DNA from: Lepisosteus oculatus
Taxonomy: Eukaryota > Chordata > Actinopteri > Semionotiformes > Lepisosteidae
DNA: 64,000 bases
Direction of reading: 5' to 3'
Assembly (NCBI RefSeq): GCF_040954835.1
Contig: NC_090706.1
Coordinates: forward strand, 38,263,148-38,327,147
Each line of letters opens with the position of its first letter. The first letter of the stretch is position 1. The position numbers and the translations under genes are program-made. Below, in pieces: positions 1 to 10,559 of this stretch. Under the pieces are notes generated by a model. That model was not told the origin of the DNA and made no database searches. It worked only from the letters and a program-made list of their open reading frames with translations.

Positions 1-2700
1 TGTCTGACGGGGTATACGACCTTCAATACCTTGACTGCGCTTTAAATACTGTGTTCTTCACTGCACATTTTCATACAGGTGTGTATTGTAAGCATAAGTA
101 TTGTAAGGCTTGAACCCAGGCATGTCATTCCAGATCACGCTCGAATAAAAAGAAAGTGTAAATCTGTCTCATATTCTGATAGCATAATATATTATGCTAA
201 AAAAAACAATTTCTATATTGTCTTGTTTATTGTAAAGGCCAGTGGTCGAAGGCAGACTTTGTTGGAATATTTATTCAAATATTAATAGTTCTGTAATATC
301 AATTTTCTTGGTAACCCCTATGGTGTGTCACTTTAGTCACAGGTTTTTTATGCAATGTTTTCATTACACCAGAAAAAAACGTCAGCCACACGCCCTGTTC
401 AAACATCCTCCACGCCCAGGTTTAACTGAGGCCAAATGATAAACTGACAGTCTAGTTTTTCAGCTCCCAAAACAAGCAAGTATGTAGCTTGTGAAAGGAC
501 AGAATGGAGAGACCGGTGTTTCTTCAGGTGTGCGGCCAATCCCCCACCTCTGCAAAGTTGTGTTTCTTCTTTCATTTTGCATTTCAGGCTGGAAGAAAGA
601 CCTTTACTTGATCCCTGGCACACTTACACAGTCCCTAACTAAAACCTCTATATCTCAGGGAGACTCGTTAGAGCTAAACAGAATGATCTTCATCTTATAC
701 TGTACATGAATCACCTTTTAAGGTCTAAATAACATTGAAATTCCTTGCAACAACTCAAAATTAGGATTTTTGTGGTAGCACGAGATTACAGAGCTCTGTA
801 CTCTTAAGGCGGCCTGTTTAATTTCAATACCTTTATTATTTCCATGTTGCAGTTTTCATGCATTCCACCTGAACCTTAGAACAGTACTGTTCTCTCTTTC
901 ACGCCCATGCTGTAAACAGGAAATTGAATGATCGTTCTTTCAGCTGGGACAAAAACAAGGCAATAAGTCCTTGTACATAAGGTGTTTGTCTGAGTCACCT
1001 GCAGAACAACCGGTATTGCACGTGACTGTACCACAACACTCACATCAGCACGAAGGCTGTGACTCATAACTACCAGCGAAACACTACTGAGAGGAGTAAA
1101 CCTCAACACAGCAAGGGCTACTCCAGTGTTGCGATCCATGTCTGATGACGAGACAGCACGTTCTACACACAGTGGGAGCACGTAAAAGTACATGAAAAGT
1201 TGCCCAGCCCTGCCATTGAAGCCAGTAAATGTCATGAAATGACTTGGTGACGTTCTCGCATCAGTGAGCTACTAGTTGCCATACAGACTGGGTGGTCTGA
1301 AAGGAGTCCGCCAGATTGTCCCTCATGTCCTCGATTTATTTAACAACAAAACGGTCGTCTTTGTCAGGCTATTCTGTACCTCTTTGGTATAAGAACTGAC
1401 AAGGGAAAAGGCCTGTCCTGTGGTGAGACATTAAGGACTCGAGACACACAAGAAGACCTCAACAAGGGGGGTCTGTGCTGTGGTCTTAATTCCACACCAC
1501 GACTGTACCTTATTGTACCTGCTCGTTCGAGTTTTTCCATTTTATTAAGCCCTCTGTGGCTTACATCACTCCAAGTCTCCGCTAATGGTCACAGCATGTC
1601 AAAGGGAAGGTGACAATGAAAGAAGTTGGATCCTGAACTCGGCCACAGTATATGAACCCTCCACACAGCAAGTGTTGATAGCTTCATGGAAATTTACCAG
1701 ACCCTAGGTTTTTATATAGTGATTAACTTTTATGGTTTACCTTAGCACCCAGCATTAGCCCCGATGCAGTACTTAAGGAGAACATAAAATTTTATGGGCG
1801 GCGTGGCAGATATTCGTTTATTGTCTTGTTATTTGTCAGAGCTCCTTTGAGGGGTAAAAAATAAAACGAAAACAAACAATAACATCATGGAATTTTTTCA
1901 GCCTTCACAGAAGATCACTGGGATTCCTGACACGTCCCCATGAACAGGCAGCAGAGCCCTCGGATTAAAACGCAGTTGAAAGATTTCTCATTTCTGGGGT
2001 AACAAAGCTTCACCCGATTGTTCAGAAACACGGCTATCTCTGTTATTTATCCGTAAGCCTAAAAAGTAAGTCCTGAAAGAAAATCCACTTAGGAAAGAAG
2101 ATGCGGTACTAACACAGCATACTTACCTGAACGTGTGCCTCGTTTTACTATCTTACTAACGGTACTTTTACAAATGATGTGTTTTAACCTGTTTCTTATT
2201 TGATATTCTGTTCCACCAAGGCCGGGAGAACAGACTACCTATTTTAAAACGTAAGAGGAAGTTTAAAAAGCGAATCGTCACGTAATTCTCGGGGGTTTAT
2301 TCTTCTACAGAAATCACTTTCAGGTCAAACGTCGGGGGGCTGTATTTTGGAATCGAGTGGTCGGCAGCAGACATTACAGATCTAGAAATGCTCTTTTATC
2401 TTTCCATATACAGATGATATCTTTGAAGTGTTTCAAATAATTGATGAGTCAGGTGCGCCGTCCCGATCAAACATCAGAAATATTTGATCACCACTTTTCG
2501 TATATCATAGGATTGTATTGCACGCTGTGACATCACTGTAGTTTTTGGTGAATAACCTTTAGTGACCAGAATAGGACTTCTCCTCCTTAAATAGTAACAC
2601 AGCGGTAAACTCACGAAAACTCTCGGGACAAAACCATTCCTCGGCCGTAACACCGTGCTGCCCTGCTTCTTACAAACTTGGCTTTGCTCCAGGTCTCAGA
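1..2700. other. Upstream flank of DUSP1, no gene seen
   Basis: AT-leaning sequence without a coding frame, splice-bounded exon or repeat that I can recognise. Short frames on both strands (for example 876-1235 minus) have no family features. In human the gene on this side is ERGIC1; no ERGIC1 exon is visible here. Confidence 0.6.
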
Positions 2701-2767
2701 TCGCAATCTCGGGTTTGTTTGGCTTTGCAGGAACTTTGGCTGCCCGGGTTTAGCCCTGCTCGTGGAA

Positions 2768-2871
2768 TGACGTCGCCCAAGTTTACGCTGGGCACGCTGC
2801 CAAGGGGAGGCGGAGCCTCTACGTCATCGCATTCTCATTCACAAAAAGAGCGCCGGCTCCCCATATAAAAA
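2768..2871 (+). promoter_or_regulatory. dusp1: DUSP1 core promoter: two CRE-like sites, GC box, TATA box
   Basis: In order: TGACGTCG (2768-2775), GGGGAGGCGGAGC (2804-2816, Sp1-type GC box), TACGTCAT (2820-2827, a CRE on the other strand) and TATAAAA (2864-2870). The mammalian MKP-1 promoter is known for paired CRE/ATF sites plus a TATA box, giving serum-, stress- and cAMP-induced immediate-early transcription. The TATA position predicts a transcription start near 2893-2900. Confidence 0.8.
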
Positions 2872-2894
2872 CCACACTGCCGAGGGTTAGGCAG

Positions 2895-3267
2895 AAGCAA
2901 GCGTACATCAGCGGCTGGGAAGTCTTAGGCAGGACGGACGCCAGCACAACAGCAAAAGAAAAACAAAGGGACTGATTGTAAAGAACAAGCGGATTCTTAT
3001 CGATACCGGCTTTTGGGTTGTTTGTTTGTTTGTTTTGGGGGGCAACCCGCGTGTTCTTTTTCGAACCGAGAGAGTGCTCCGTCAAAGAACAGAAAGAGTA
3101 ACCAACTGAAGATACTCATCGTAATAAAATAAAAAAAGGCAACAACCGTATTCGTCCCGCGCTCGATTCATTTTCGTATCGGGGAAGGAAGGGGGTGAAG
3201 AACGGACTCGCCGTCTGTTTCCTTTATGCGTCTAGATTTGCCGTTCTCAACGTGTCGCCCCACTACT
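2895..3267 (+). other. dusp1: DUSP1 5' UTR (inferred start)
   Basis: The start is inferred from the TATA box, giving about 370 nt with no splice acceptor needed. The only ATG before the chosen start is at 3226; it is in frame with DUSP1, has no stop between, and would add MRLDLPFSTCRPTT. Its context (T at -3) is weak compared with the ATG at 3268. A T/G-rich run lies at about 3010-3043. Confidence 0.6.
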
Positions 3268-3628
3268 ATGGTCATAATGGAAGTCCCCAGCCTCGACTGC
3301 GCCGCCTTCCGAAACCTGCTGGACGCCGGCGCGCTGGTCCTCGACTGCCGCTCCTTCTTCTCCTTCAACTCCTCTCACATCCCCGGCTCTACCAACGTGC
3401 GCTTCAGCACCATCGTGCGCCGGCGGGCCCGGGGCGGGCTGGGGCTGGAGCACATCGTGCCCAACGAGGAGGCCCGGTGCCGGCTGCTGTCCGGCCAGTG
3501 CCGCGCGGTGGTGTTCCTGGACGAGCGCAGCGCGGACTTCGAGCAGGTCAAGAAGGACAGCACGCTCATGCTGGCCGTCGCCGCCCTGCGCCGCGACCCC
3601 TGCGGGGCCAGCGTGTTCCTGCTCAGAG
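3268..3628 (+). CDS. dusp1: DUSP1 coding exon 1 (residues 1-120 plus one base)
   Basis: GC-rich exon beginning MVIMEVPSLD and ending VFLLR plus the first base of Gly121. It holds most of the rhodanese/CH2 domain, including DCRSFFSFNSSHI and the kinase-interaction arginines. The donor is G|GTGCGT at 3629. Intron 1 (3629-4029, 401 bp) has a CT-rich tract around 3757-3773. The exon ends in phase 1, as expected for DUSP1. Confidence 0.96.
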
Positions 3629-6317
3629 GTGCGTCTGAACCCCGGCTCCTGACACGTTTGCCGAGCCCGAGAAAGAGGTTCCTCGGTGGTCTTTTTTGCT
3701 CTGTTAGCACGCCGTTAGCGTGGCGTGGTGCCCGAGTCGCGCAACGCTTTTTTTCCCCTCTCTCTCTCTCTCCCCTGGACTACAAGCCTAAGCGACCTGT
3801 TTTGTCATTGTAAATTGTTTCCCCGGTCTCCACTTTGGGGGGGAGTGAAGGAGACCGGGCTGCTCAGGTTTCTGCCCGCCAAGTGGCCCGTCTGTACAGC
3901 GGCGGTTCCGGGTGCCGGAGCCGCGTCGCCTTTTGTGTCCAGATTTTAAAAGGCGCCGGGGTAGACCAGCGCTGAAGTGCGGCGCTAGGCGTTCATAATA
4001 ACCTTCCGGTTTCCCCTTTCATGCTTTAGGTGGCTTCGAGGCGTTTGCCTCCGAGTTTCCCGAGCTGTGCACGAAGCCCGCCGCCCCGCAGGGCTTGTGT
4101 TTGCCGCTGAGCTCCAGCTGCCCGCCCGGGAGCGCGGAGTCCGGCTGCAGTTCCTGTGGGACACCGCTGTACGACCAGGTAAGCTCCTGCACATTGTAAG
4201 AGCAGAGTTAGAGCCTTAAGCTGCTCGGCTCTTTAAAATGCACCACAGTCTCTGTTTCGCACTCACTTCCCCCTTTTTAGCGTCTGACAGTGACACGGCA
4301 AAAATAACGCTTTTGATACTCTAAAAACACTGTCGACGGCAGAAATTCCCCTTTGCAGCGGCAGATTCGGGGGAAAAATAACCATTCATAAGGGTATTTT
4401 CGTTCGCTAAATGTTTTTTTTTCCCGCCCCAAGACAGACCATTAATTGTGTTCTGTAGGGATTGTGACGGTTATCTTAAACCTTGTTGTGGGTCGATTTA
4501 ACCGTGACCTCTAGTAACGTATTACTCACGTCTTACTTAGAAGCCTTCCTGTGAAAATAGCATAAGCTAAAAGGGTTGTTTTTTCCCCCCCAGACTTGAT
4601 AAGACCAGCGCTGCTGCTGCATTAGTGACCAAATGTGTGTGTTGTCCCTCTCCATTCAGGGTGGTCCAGTTGAGATCCTGCCCTTCCTCTATCTGGGCAG
4701 TGCCTACCACGCCTCCAGGAAGGACATGCTGGACACTCTGGGCATCACGGCCCTCATCAACGTGTCCGCCAACTGCCCGAACCACTTTGAGGGTCACTAT
4801 CAGTACAAGAGCATCCCGGTGGAGGACAACCACAAGGCTGACATCAGCTCCTGGTTCAACGAGGCCATCGAGTTCATCGGTGAGCACGTTCTTTCCAGCG
4901 CTTTCTAAATACACGACACTTTTCGTGACAATCTCCTGGCGTAGGCTTGAGTTTCTTCTTGTGTCCCAGAGAAGGAAGCTTTCTTCCCGTGTTGGCAAAC
5001 CCATCTATACTACTGTACTACTCCTGGCTGTGGACTTGTGTGCTTTCTGATTTCTGCTTCTTCAGCTTTGTCTGGAAACGGTTCTAAAAATGCCACTTAC
5101 ATTTGGCATGCTCAGTATTGTCCCTCTATTGTCAGTAGATTTCATTTCTACTACCAAAAAAACGTTCAGGGTCCAAAATTCTAGTATTGATATGAAACTA
5201 TACTTACTCAAATACTGAAATACTTACTCGCGTGCAGAATGTGGCTACGAGTACACTCCAGAAATCAAAAACAGACTCTTAATGGAAGGCCTTTCTCTTC
5301 AGCTCTGCGAGACCTGATTCAAATTCAAAAGGGGTTTCCCTCCAATTTTTCGACAGCTGGTCAGCCGAGCTCCCTGGCAGGCAGGCTGATGTCATCCCCC
5401 ACCCCCCTTGCCCCATTCAGATTCAAGAGGGGCACCCCCCACTCCCTAAACCACACAGGCACACCCCCTCTTGTGTTAACCACAAGGCCACGACCTGGGC
5501 TGCTTTTGAGCAGAGTGGCTGGTCTGTTCCTGTCGTGCCTCCAGTCTCCAGCAGAACAAAGGCCGCGGAACAAAAGGTGGTTTCTCCCTCGCTCTCTGCT
5601 GGCCTTCCTCCCGGACTGATGCTCACAGCAGGAGGGGGGGGGGGGGTGCTTTCTTAATGTGTACCCCCACCCCCCACTCCCACCCTTCAGCCAGGGCAGG
5701 CCTTTGTCAGTCTTCCCCTCCATTTGTTTGCGCTCTTTATAGCCCCTCTTCCTGTTTCAGAATGAGGCAGTGTCCCTCTATTAGTCGGGTCATTAACAGC
5801 TTTATTGCCAGCGCAGAGCAACATAGCGAGACGGAATCGGATGCCGTCGCAGCGGTTTTCAGCCCCCTGCTCCTGCCGCGTTGTTTGGAAGCCCTGAGAA
5901 GACGCTGGGCCGTGTCGAGCTGGCCGGTCCTGAGCCTCTCGCCCCCCTCTCTCTCTTCCAGACTCGGTGCGGAACAGCGGCGGCCGTGTCTTCGTCCACT
6001 GCCAGGCCGGCATCTCGCGCTCCGCCACCATCTGCCTGGCCTACCTGATGAGGACCAACCGGGTCAAGCTGGACGAGGCCTTCGAGTTCGTCAAGCAGCG
6101 GCGCAGCGTCATCTCCCCCAACTTCAGCTTCATGGGCCAGCTGCTGCAGTTCGAGTCCCAGGTGCTGGCGCCTTCCTCCTGCTCGGCAGAAGCCGGCAGC
6201 CCTGCTCTGGGCAACACGGGCACCGTCTTCAACTTCCCCGTCTCCATCCCCGTCTGCTCCTCCTCCAGCCCCCTGACCTTCCTGCACAGCCCCATCACCA
6301 CCTCCCCCAGCTGCTGA
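3268..6317 (+). CDS. dusp1: DUSP1 (MKP-1) dual-specificity MAP-kinase phosphatase, four coding exons
   Basis: The joined exons 3268-3628, 4030-4178, 4660-4879 and 5962-6317 give 1086 nt, 361 aa plus stop, close to the 367 aa of human DUSP1. The family is a nuclear immediate-early phosphatase that removes Tyr and Thr phosphates from ERK, p38 and JNK. Seen in the protein: an N-terminal rhodanese/CH2 domain (about 10-140) with the kinase-interaction cluster Arg51-53; the linker ending LYDQ at 170; the phosphatase domain (about 172-315) with VEDNHKAD carrying general acid Asp226 and the signature HCQAGISR with Cys257 and Arg263; an FNFP ERK-docking motif at 333-336; and C-terminal SPITTSPSC, whose Ser353 and Ser358 match the human ERK sites Ser359 and Ser364. 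The start is the first ATG with A at -3 and G at +4; an in-frame ATG 42 nt upstream has a weak context. All junctions are GT-AG and no lesion is seen. DUSP1, not DUSP2/4/5, because residues around STIVRRRA and the C terminus match DUSP1. Confidence 0.97.
4030..4178 (+). CDS. dusp1: DUSP1 coding exon 2 (residues 121-170)
   Basis: Acceptor TTTAG precedes 4030. The exon reads GGFEAFASEFPELC and on to SGCSSCGTPLYDQ, the family's linker between the CH2 domain and the catalytic domain. The donor is CAG|GTAAGC at 4179, phase 0. Intron 2 (4179-4659) is 481 bp and contains no recognisable element. Confidence 0.96.
4660..4879 (+). CDS. dusp1: DUSP1 coding exon 3 (residues 171-243 plus one base)
   Basis: Acceptor CATTCAG precedes 4660. 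The exon starts GGPVEILPFLYLGSA and includes the general-acid loop VEDNHKAD with Asp226, nearly identical to mammalian DUSP1. The donor is ATCG|GTGAGC at 4880, phase 1 inside Asp244. Intron 3 is the longest (4880-5961, 1082 bp). Confidence 0.97.
5634..5646 (+). repeat. Poly-G tract in DUSP1 intron 3
   Basis: A run of 13 G in a purine/cytosine-rich part of the intron (about 5390-5710). It could be length-polymorphic or prone to assembly and sequencing error. Confidence 0.8.
5962..6317 (+). CDS. dusp1: DUSP1 coding exon 4 with the catalytic P-loop and C terminus
   Basis: Acceptor CTTCCAG precedes 5962. The exon completes Asp244 and encodes GGRVFVHCQAGISRSAT with catalytic Cys257, the helix FEFVKQRRSVISPNFSF, then a serine-rich tail with FNFP and the terminal SPITTSPSC; the stop is TGA at 6315-6317. 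The tail is six residues shorter than human, lost between AEAGSPA and TVFNFP. A long reading frame in another phase across intron 3 and this exon is a GC-content shadow. Confidence 0.97.
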
Positions 6318-7510
6318 GCCGGAGGCCGGATCCGCCGACGCGCTGTCGGCCGCGTGGCTGTACCTTTTCGGAGACCCGGCACTGCGGGCCTGATTGTCTC
6401 GTTGGGATGATCGCGACGCCGGCGGGGGAGATCGCGGCTGCTGACAGGGGGAGCTGGACACGTCGGTTCTTTGGACTCCCAATCTGTGCCTTTGCCCCTT
6501 GTTTTGTGAAGCACTACTTTAGTTGCAACAGGCAGTGAAGATGACTGACAAGCCCCCTCTCCCCGATACGAACTTGTGCAATAATGTGAAAATGACAGTA
6601 TTGGCTCTCGCCGTCCTGGGGCAAAGAAGTATTCAGACAACAGTGAAGGCCCGCTGACCCTCTCCCCTACTCCCAAACCCTCTACGGCAGACATCGAAGA
6701 CTCCTGGCAGCAGCTTGTAGGAATGAGCTGAAGCAGGTGGTTGGGGTCTTTAGTGATTGTGTCGGTGGTAGCAGCAGCCAAGTCTGAAATCCAGGTTGTG
6801 CATTCAAGGAGAACCTACTTTTCTTCCGCACCTTGGTAGATGCACAGAAATCGGGTGAACCAGAAAGACAGGTCTCCCATGATTTTCATCGTGTTTCTTT
6901 CCGCTAAGCTAACACAAGGTGATTCCTTAGCCTTGTTGGTGTGTGTGTGTCTTGGGAAGGATTATTTGTATTTGTTAACATTCTCTCAGGTAGCTTTTTT
7001 TTGTGGTGTGTGCGTCAACTCCCAAGTGGTCTTAGTACTATTTCATGTTGCTTAGGTATTATGTAAAAGGACTGTGAATTTAAACATAAAATGCTGTAGC
7101 CACCTTTCACTCGGAGGTGAACAGGCACTCCTCAATTTGTTTGTTGGCCTGAGGATATGTCTGTGTTGTTCTTGGACTTCTGGCTGTCTTGGACACTGCA
7201 GAAAAGGCCCGGCCTTTAACTGAAGCTCTTATTTGCCTTCCAAGATGTCATTGAAAACACTGTGTATTTTCCAATAATTCCTTTCTTGTATTGGGGAAAC
7301 AAATCCCCAGGATACCTCACTGAACTGGTACTGTGCTGCAGCTCTCTGAAACAATCCCAATGAGCACTATTAAAGGGGAGAATTCAGAAAAGACTGCTAT
7401 TTGATAACTTATTTATAAACCAAAGTAATATATTTCTTTTATATATTTTGTCATTTTTGATATGTCACTGTTTTTTTGTACCAAGAAATAAACCATTTTT
7501 CTTTTACAAG
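6318..7510 (+). other. dusp1: DUSP1 3' UTR with AU-rich element and poly(A) signals
   Basis: The sequence after the stop contains UUAUUUAUA at 7409-7417, a full match to the UUAUUUAWW nonamer bound by tristetraprolin-type decay factors. It is followed by U-rich sequence, then AATAAA at 7487-7492; cleavage is expected near 7505-7515. An alternative ATTAAA is at 7369-7374. Rapid AU-element-mediated decay is established for mammalian DUSP1 mRNA. Confidence 0.75.
7487..7492 (+). terminator. dusp1: Main polyadenylation signal of DUSP1
   Basis: Canonical AATAAA about 1.17 kb after the stop codon and 70 bp after the AU-rich nonamer. No other AATAAA follows closely until about 7798. Confidence 0.7.
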
Positions 7511-7519
7511 AAAGCCAAT

Positions 7520-10230
7520 TTGCTGTACTCCTTCAGTGCTTGAATTGGTTGCCCTTGGTGTAACAGTTCCTTCTTCAGCGAATGGGGAAATTCTGGTCGA
7601 TCAATGCAAGCGAGTTGTTCCCTTTAGCCACTGTCAGGTTTCACACGTGCACGCCTCGTCTTGTGGCTACGGAAGAGCTCTGAGAAGGCTTGTGATCCGA
7701 GCTGGAGAAAGTTCAACAGAAAGCTTTGGCCCCCATCTCTTTACTTTTATTTGTGTGGTGCAAAGTTGGGGGGGGGGGTGGGAAATCCCTAATAAGAATA
7801 AATAGTTGCTTACAGAAGATGTAGGAATTTAAACATTTATTCCCATATCCTGTACACATAACGGACTTAGAGAGCCGCAGAACCAGGTGGGTTAGGAGCT
7901 GTAGAGTCTGTCCTCCCACTGCCAATCATAAAAATAATCTGCTCAAGTGATACCTACAGCATAAAACAAGTGCTGTTTTGTAGGTATGTTATTCTTCATT
8001 TCTGCTCCCTCCCTTTCTCCTTTCTCATGTGAAGAATTCTTCTTTCCTGCTTCTTTCTTTGCAGATACGTTCTCTAAACTGACTATAGCTGTTTATAGAA
8101 GGCCATACCGTAACCGAGGGCAACAGTTTTGGTGCATGTTGTTCTCATTATTCTAGTCCCTTAGGGAGTCAAAACATGTTTACAGTTTGAAACCACAAAT
8201 CGTCCTTCACCACAAAATTTAGGTGATCTCATCCTTTGAACTCAGCAGTTTAAAGTGTCTCTGGTATCATTCCTCCATTTTCATCTGTTGATGATTGTGA
8301 AAAAGTGTATTGTATGCATGTTAGCTCGTATTTTACAAGAATTTAGCTAAATGTTTAAGATTATGAATGGTACACCCGTTTTCCTGTTACTGTAAAGTAA
8401 GCAGAACTAATATGTAGTTCACAGAGGGTTTCAAAGACTTTGATATTTAAGGAAAACATTTTTGAAATGCCACTAAAATGAACAAGAAAATATAAAGTGA
8501 CTAGTATTGTGAGAACAAAACCATGTATTTCAGGAATAACCGGAAAGTTTTTTTTTCTGATAATGTCAGAATTTTACTTTTATGTAATAGACGGAGTGGT
8601 GCAGCACACATAAAGATAATGAGCGATTGTCTAAAGCTTCAGATTGTGATCACTACTCAAGCTATTTTGCGTTGTGTGGAAACCTAGGACTCTACTGCAG
8701 AGCCTTCAGCTGTTACCAGAAAGCAAGCCGTACAAATGGAATTTAAAAAAGGACTTTGGGTTGAAAGTAAACTCTTAAGCACAGTTTCCGTGTAGGGACT
8801 CCGAACTTTCATTCCGAAATCACAAACTGAAAAACAAAAACTCAGAAAATGATAATGACGATCACGATGGATCCTGTAGAACTGCTGGAATAAAAAAAAA
8901 AACAAGAAGATTGTTTTACTAACAGGGCGAGTTGTAGGTGGTTCTGTAAGAGATTCTGTGGCATTTTGCTCTTTTTCCCTGAAAGCTGCTGGTCTAAGGC
9001 TACCCCTGCAGCTCTGTGCCTTTTGAGTTCAACTTCAGTCACCCACCATCGCATAAATGCTTTGAGTTTGCACACCGCAGGCGAAGCGATCTGTGACGAT
9101 CGTGAGTATTCGAAATTTAAGGCCCAGGACTTGAAATTGGGAAGCCCTGTTGAGCTAAGAGATTTATTTATGTTGGGCCCCTCCGCTGGTTCTAACGTTA
9201 TTGTACATTCCTAGAAACAAAACGAGTTGAAGCAAGAGGTACAGTATGTTCACTGGTTAAACAAAGTCTCTGTGCAGAGTGACATGCCTGTGTATTTGAG
9301 ATCGCTGGGAGGTACACAGTGAGTGCTTGTAGCTCCAACGGGGGGGTTAAATGAGAACTTGTGTTGCCGGGGCAGGAATGGACAATAGGGACAGCTGCTA
9401 GGCGCTTGAGAAAAGTGGGAAGAGTCGGGGGCTTTCACTTCTTATTCAGATGCAAGTGTTTTTATTCCCATTTTCCAGCTAGGGGCCGTATGAAAGACTG
9501 TAACAGAGATTCCCACCGAAAGGGGGAACGAGGTGTGTGTGGAAAATTAGCACAACATTGAACGCCCCCCCACAACACCCACCACCCAGTAGAAAAACAA
9601 AACACCCCTCGCCACTCTGAATCGCATTAGAGCATTTCAATAGCCCAGGAAGAAATAAGCCAACTGCAGAGAATGAGGTGAAAATCAGACGTCTCTATTG
9701 TCTTGCTGTTCTAGTTTTTAATGACAGCTTATGTGTTTTCAGAAGTGGGAATTTGTTTTTTTCAGCATGGCAGAACACTTAAAAAAACAGGTGTTTGTTA
9801 CTACTTACAGTAGCTTCTCTAAGCAGCCTCGTCCTAAGGACGGAGCTGTAGAAAAATCAAATATTCTCACATGCTGTCCATGTTCATTTTTTCCACTCCT
9901 TCCCAGTTTCCTTACCGCTCAAGAGGAGCAGTCAAGAAACATGTTTGTTTTTAAAACGAAATGTAAAAAGAGGTGGCTAAAATCAACAGGAGCAAAGCTC
10001 AAATCTTATATCCTTAATTGACTCAAACAAAAACAAACTGTAACTCTCTCCGCGCAAAAAATGTTTCATTACTACTTTGTAAATCTTATCAAAATTAAAA
10101 CTTATATGAAATGTAAAAAAATAAAAAGAGATGGAGATACATAACACTACAAACACGAGAGAGAATAATTTTAATAAGAAAGGGAAATTGTACACAAAAC
10201 TTTTCCACAGTTGAGAGTGGCAGTTAGCTC
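7520..10230. other. Non-coding sequence downstream of DUSP1
   Basis: No exon, RNA gene or clear repeat recognised. A G-rich run sits at about 7766-7780. Reading frames are short and low in complexity. Confidence 0.55.
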
Positions 10231-10250
10231 ATCAGACGTGTGAAGCCCCT

Positions 10251-10304
10251 GTTGCTAGGTGACATCATCGTGACCGCCTGAAGAGTCCCCGTTGCCGTAG
10301 CGAC
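10251..10304 (+). promoter_or_regulatory. Two X-box-like (RFX) motifs in a CpG-containing patch
   Basis: The second motif, GTTGCCGTAGCGAC (10291-10304), differs from the X-box consensus GTNRCC-N(0-3)-RGYAAC at one position. The first, GTTGCTAGGTGAC (10251-10263), is weaker with two differences. They are separated by a CRE-like GTGACATCATC. The patch is more CpG-rich than its flanks. This could be a promoter or distal enhancer; no gene start is evident beside it. Confidence 0.35.
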
Positions 10305-10559
10305 GACTCTCACTTCCATCCAGGCTTTGTGGCGAAGGCATGGTGGACTTCCTGTTGCACATGTGGCTTTCTTGGCTCCAGGAGAGAAGAGGGAAGGAGC
10401 CGAATAAACAGGCAGAGACAGGGAGGGGCTGCCTCATGGCTCCAGACGCAGGTCTTCAGCAGGGCAGGCAGTCACCAACCTGCCTTGCCCTGCAACACAA
10501 TGGCCAGCAGACGTCTCTGACGTTAACCCCCACTTCCCACAGCGACAGGAAGAAGGCTC

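Noticed and set aside
876-1235. 119-codon minus-strand frame in the upstream flank
   Set aside because: No domain, no promoter or splice evidence, no resemblance to the expected neighbour ERGIC1.
3195-3638. Alternative 147-codon frame over DUSP1 exon 1
   Set aside because: Starts at a GTG, Arg/Ala/Pro-rich, out of phase with the clearly homologous DUSP1 frame.
5657-6538. A 293-codon open frame across DUSP1 intron 3 and exon 4
   Set aside because: It is out of phase with the DUSP1 exon, crosses the acceptor, and is Pro/Arg/Leu-rich because of GC content.
5859-6781. Long minus-strand frames (207 and 246 codons) opposite DUSP1 exon 4 and the 3' UTR
   Set aside because: Antisense shadows of a GC-rich exon, with low-complexity composition and no domain.
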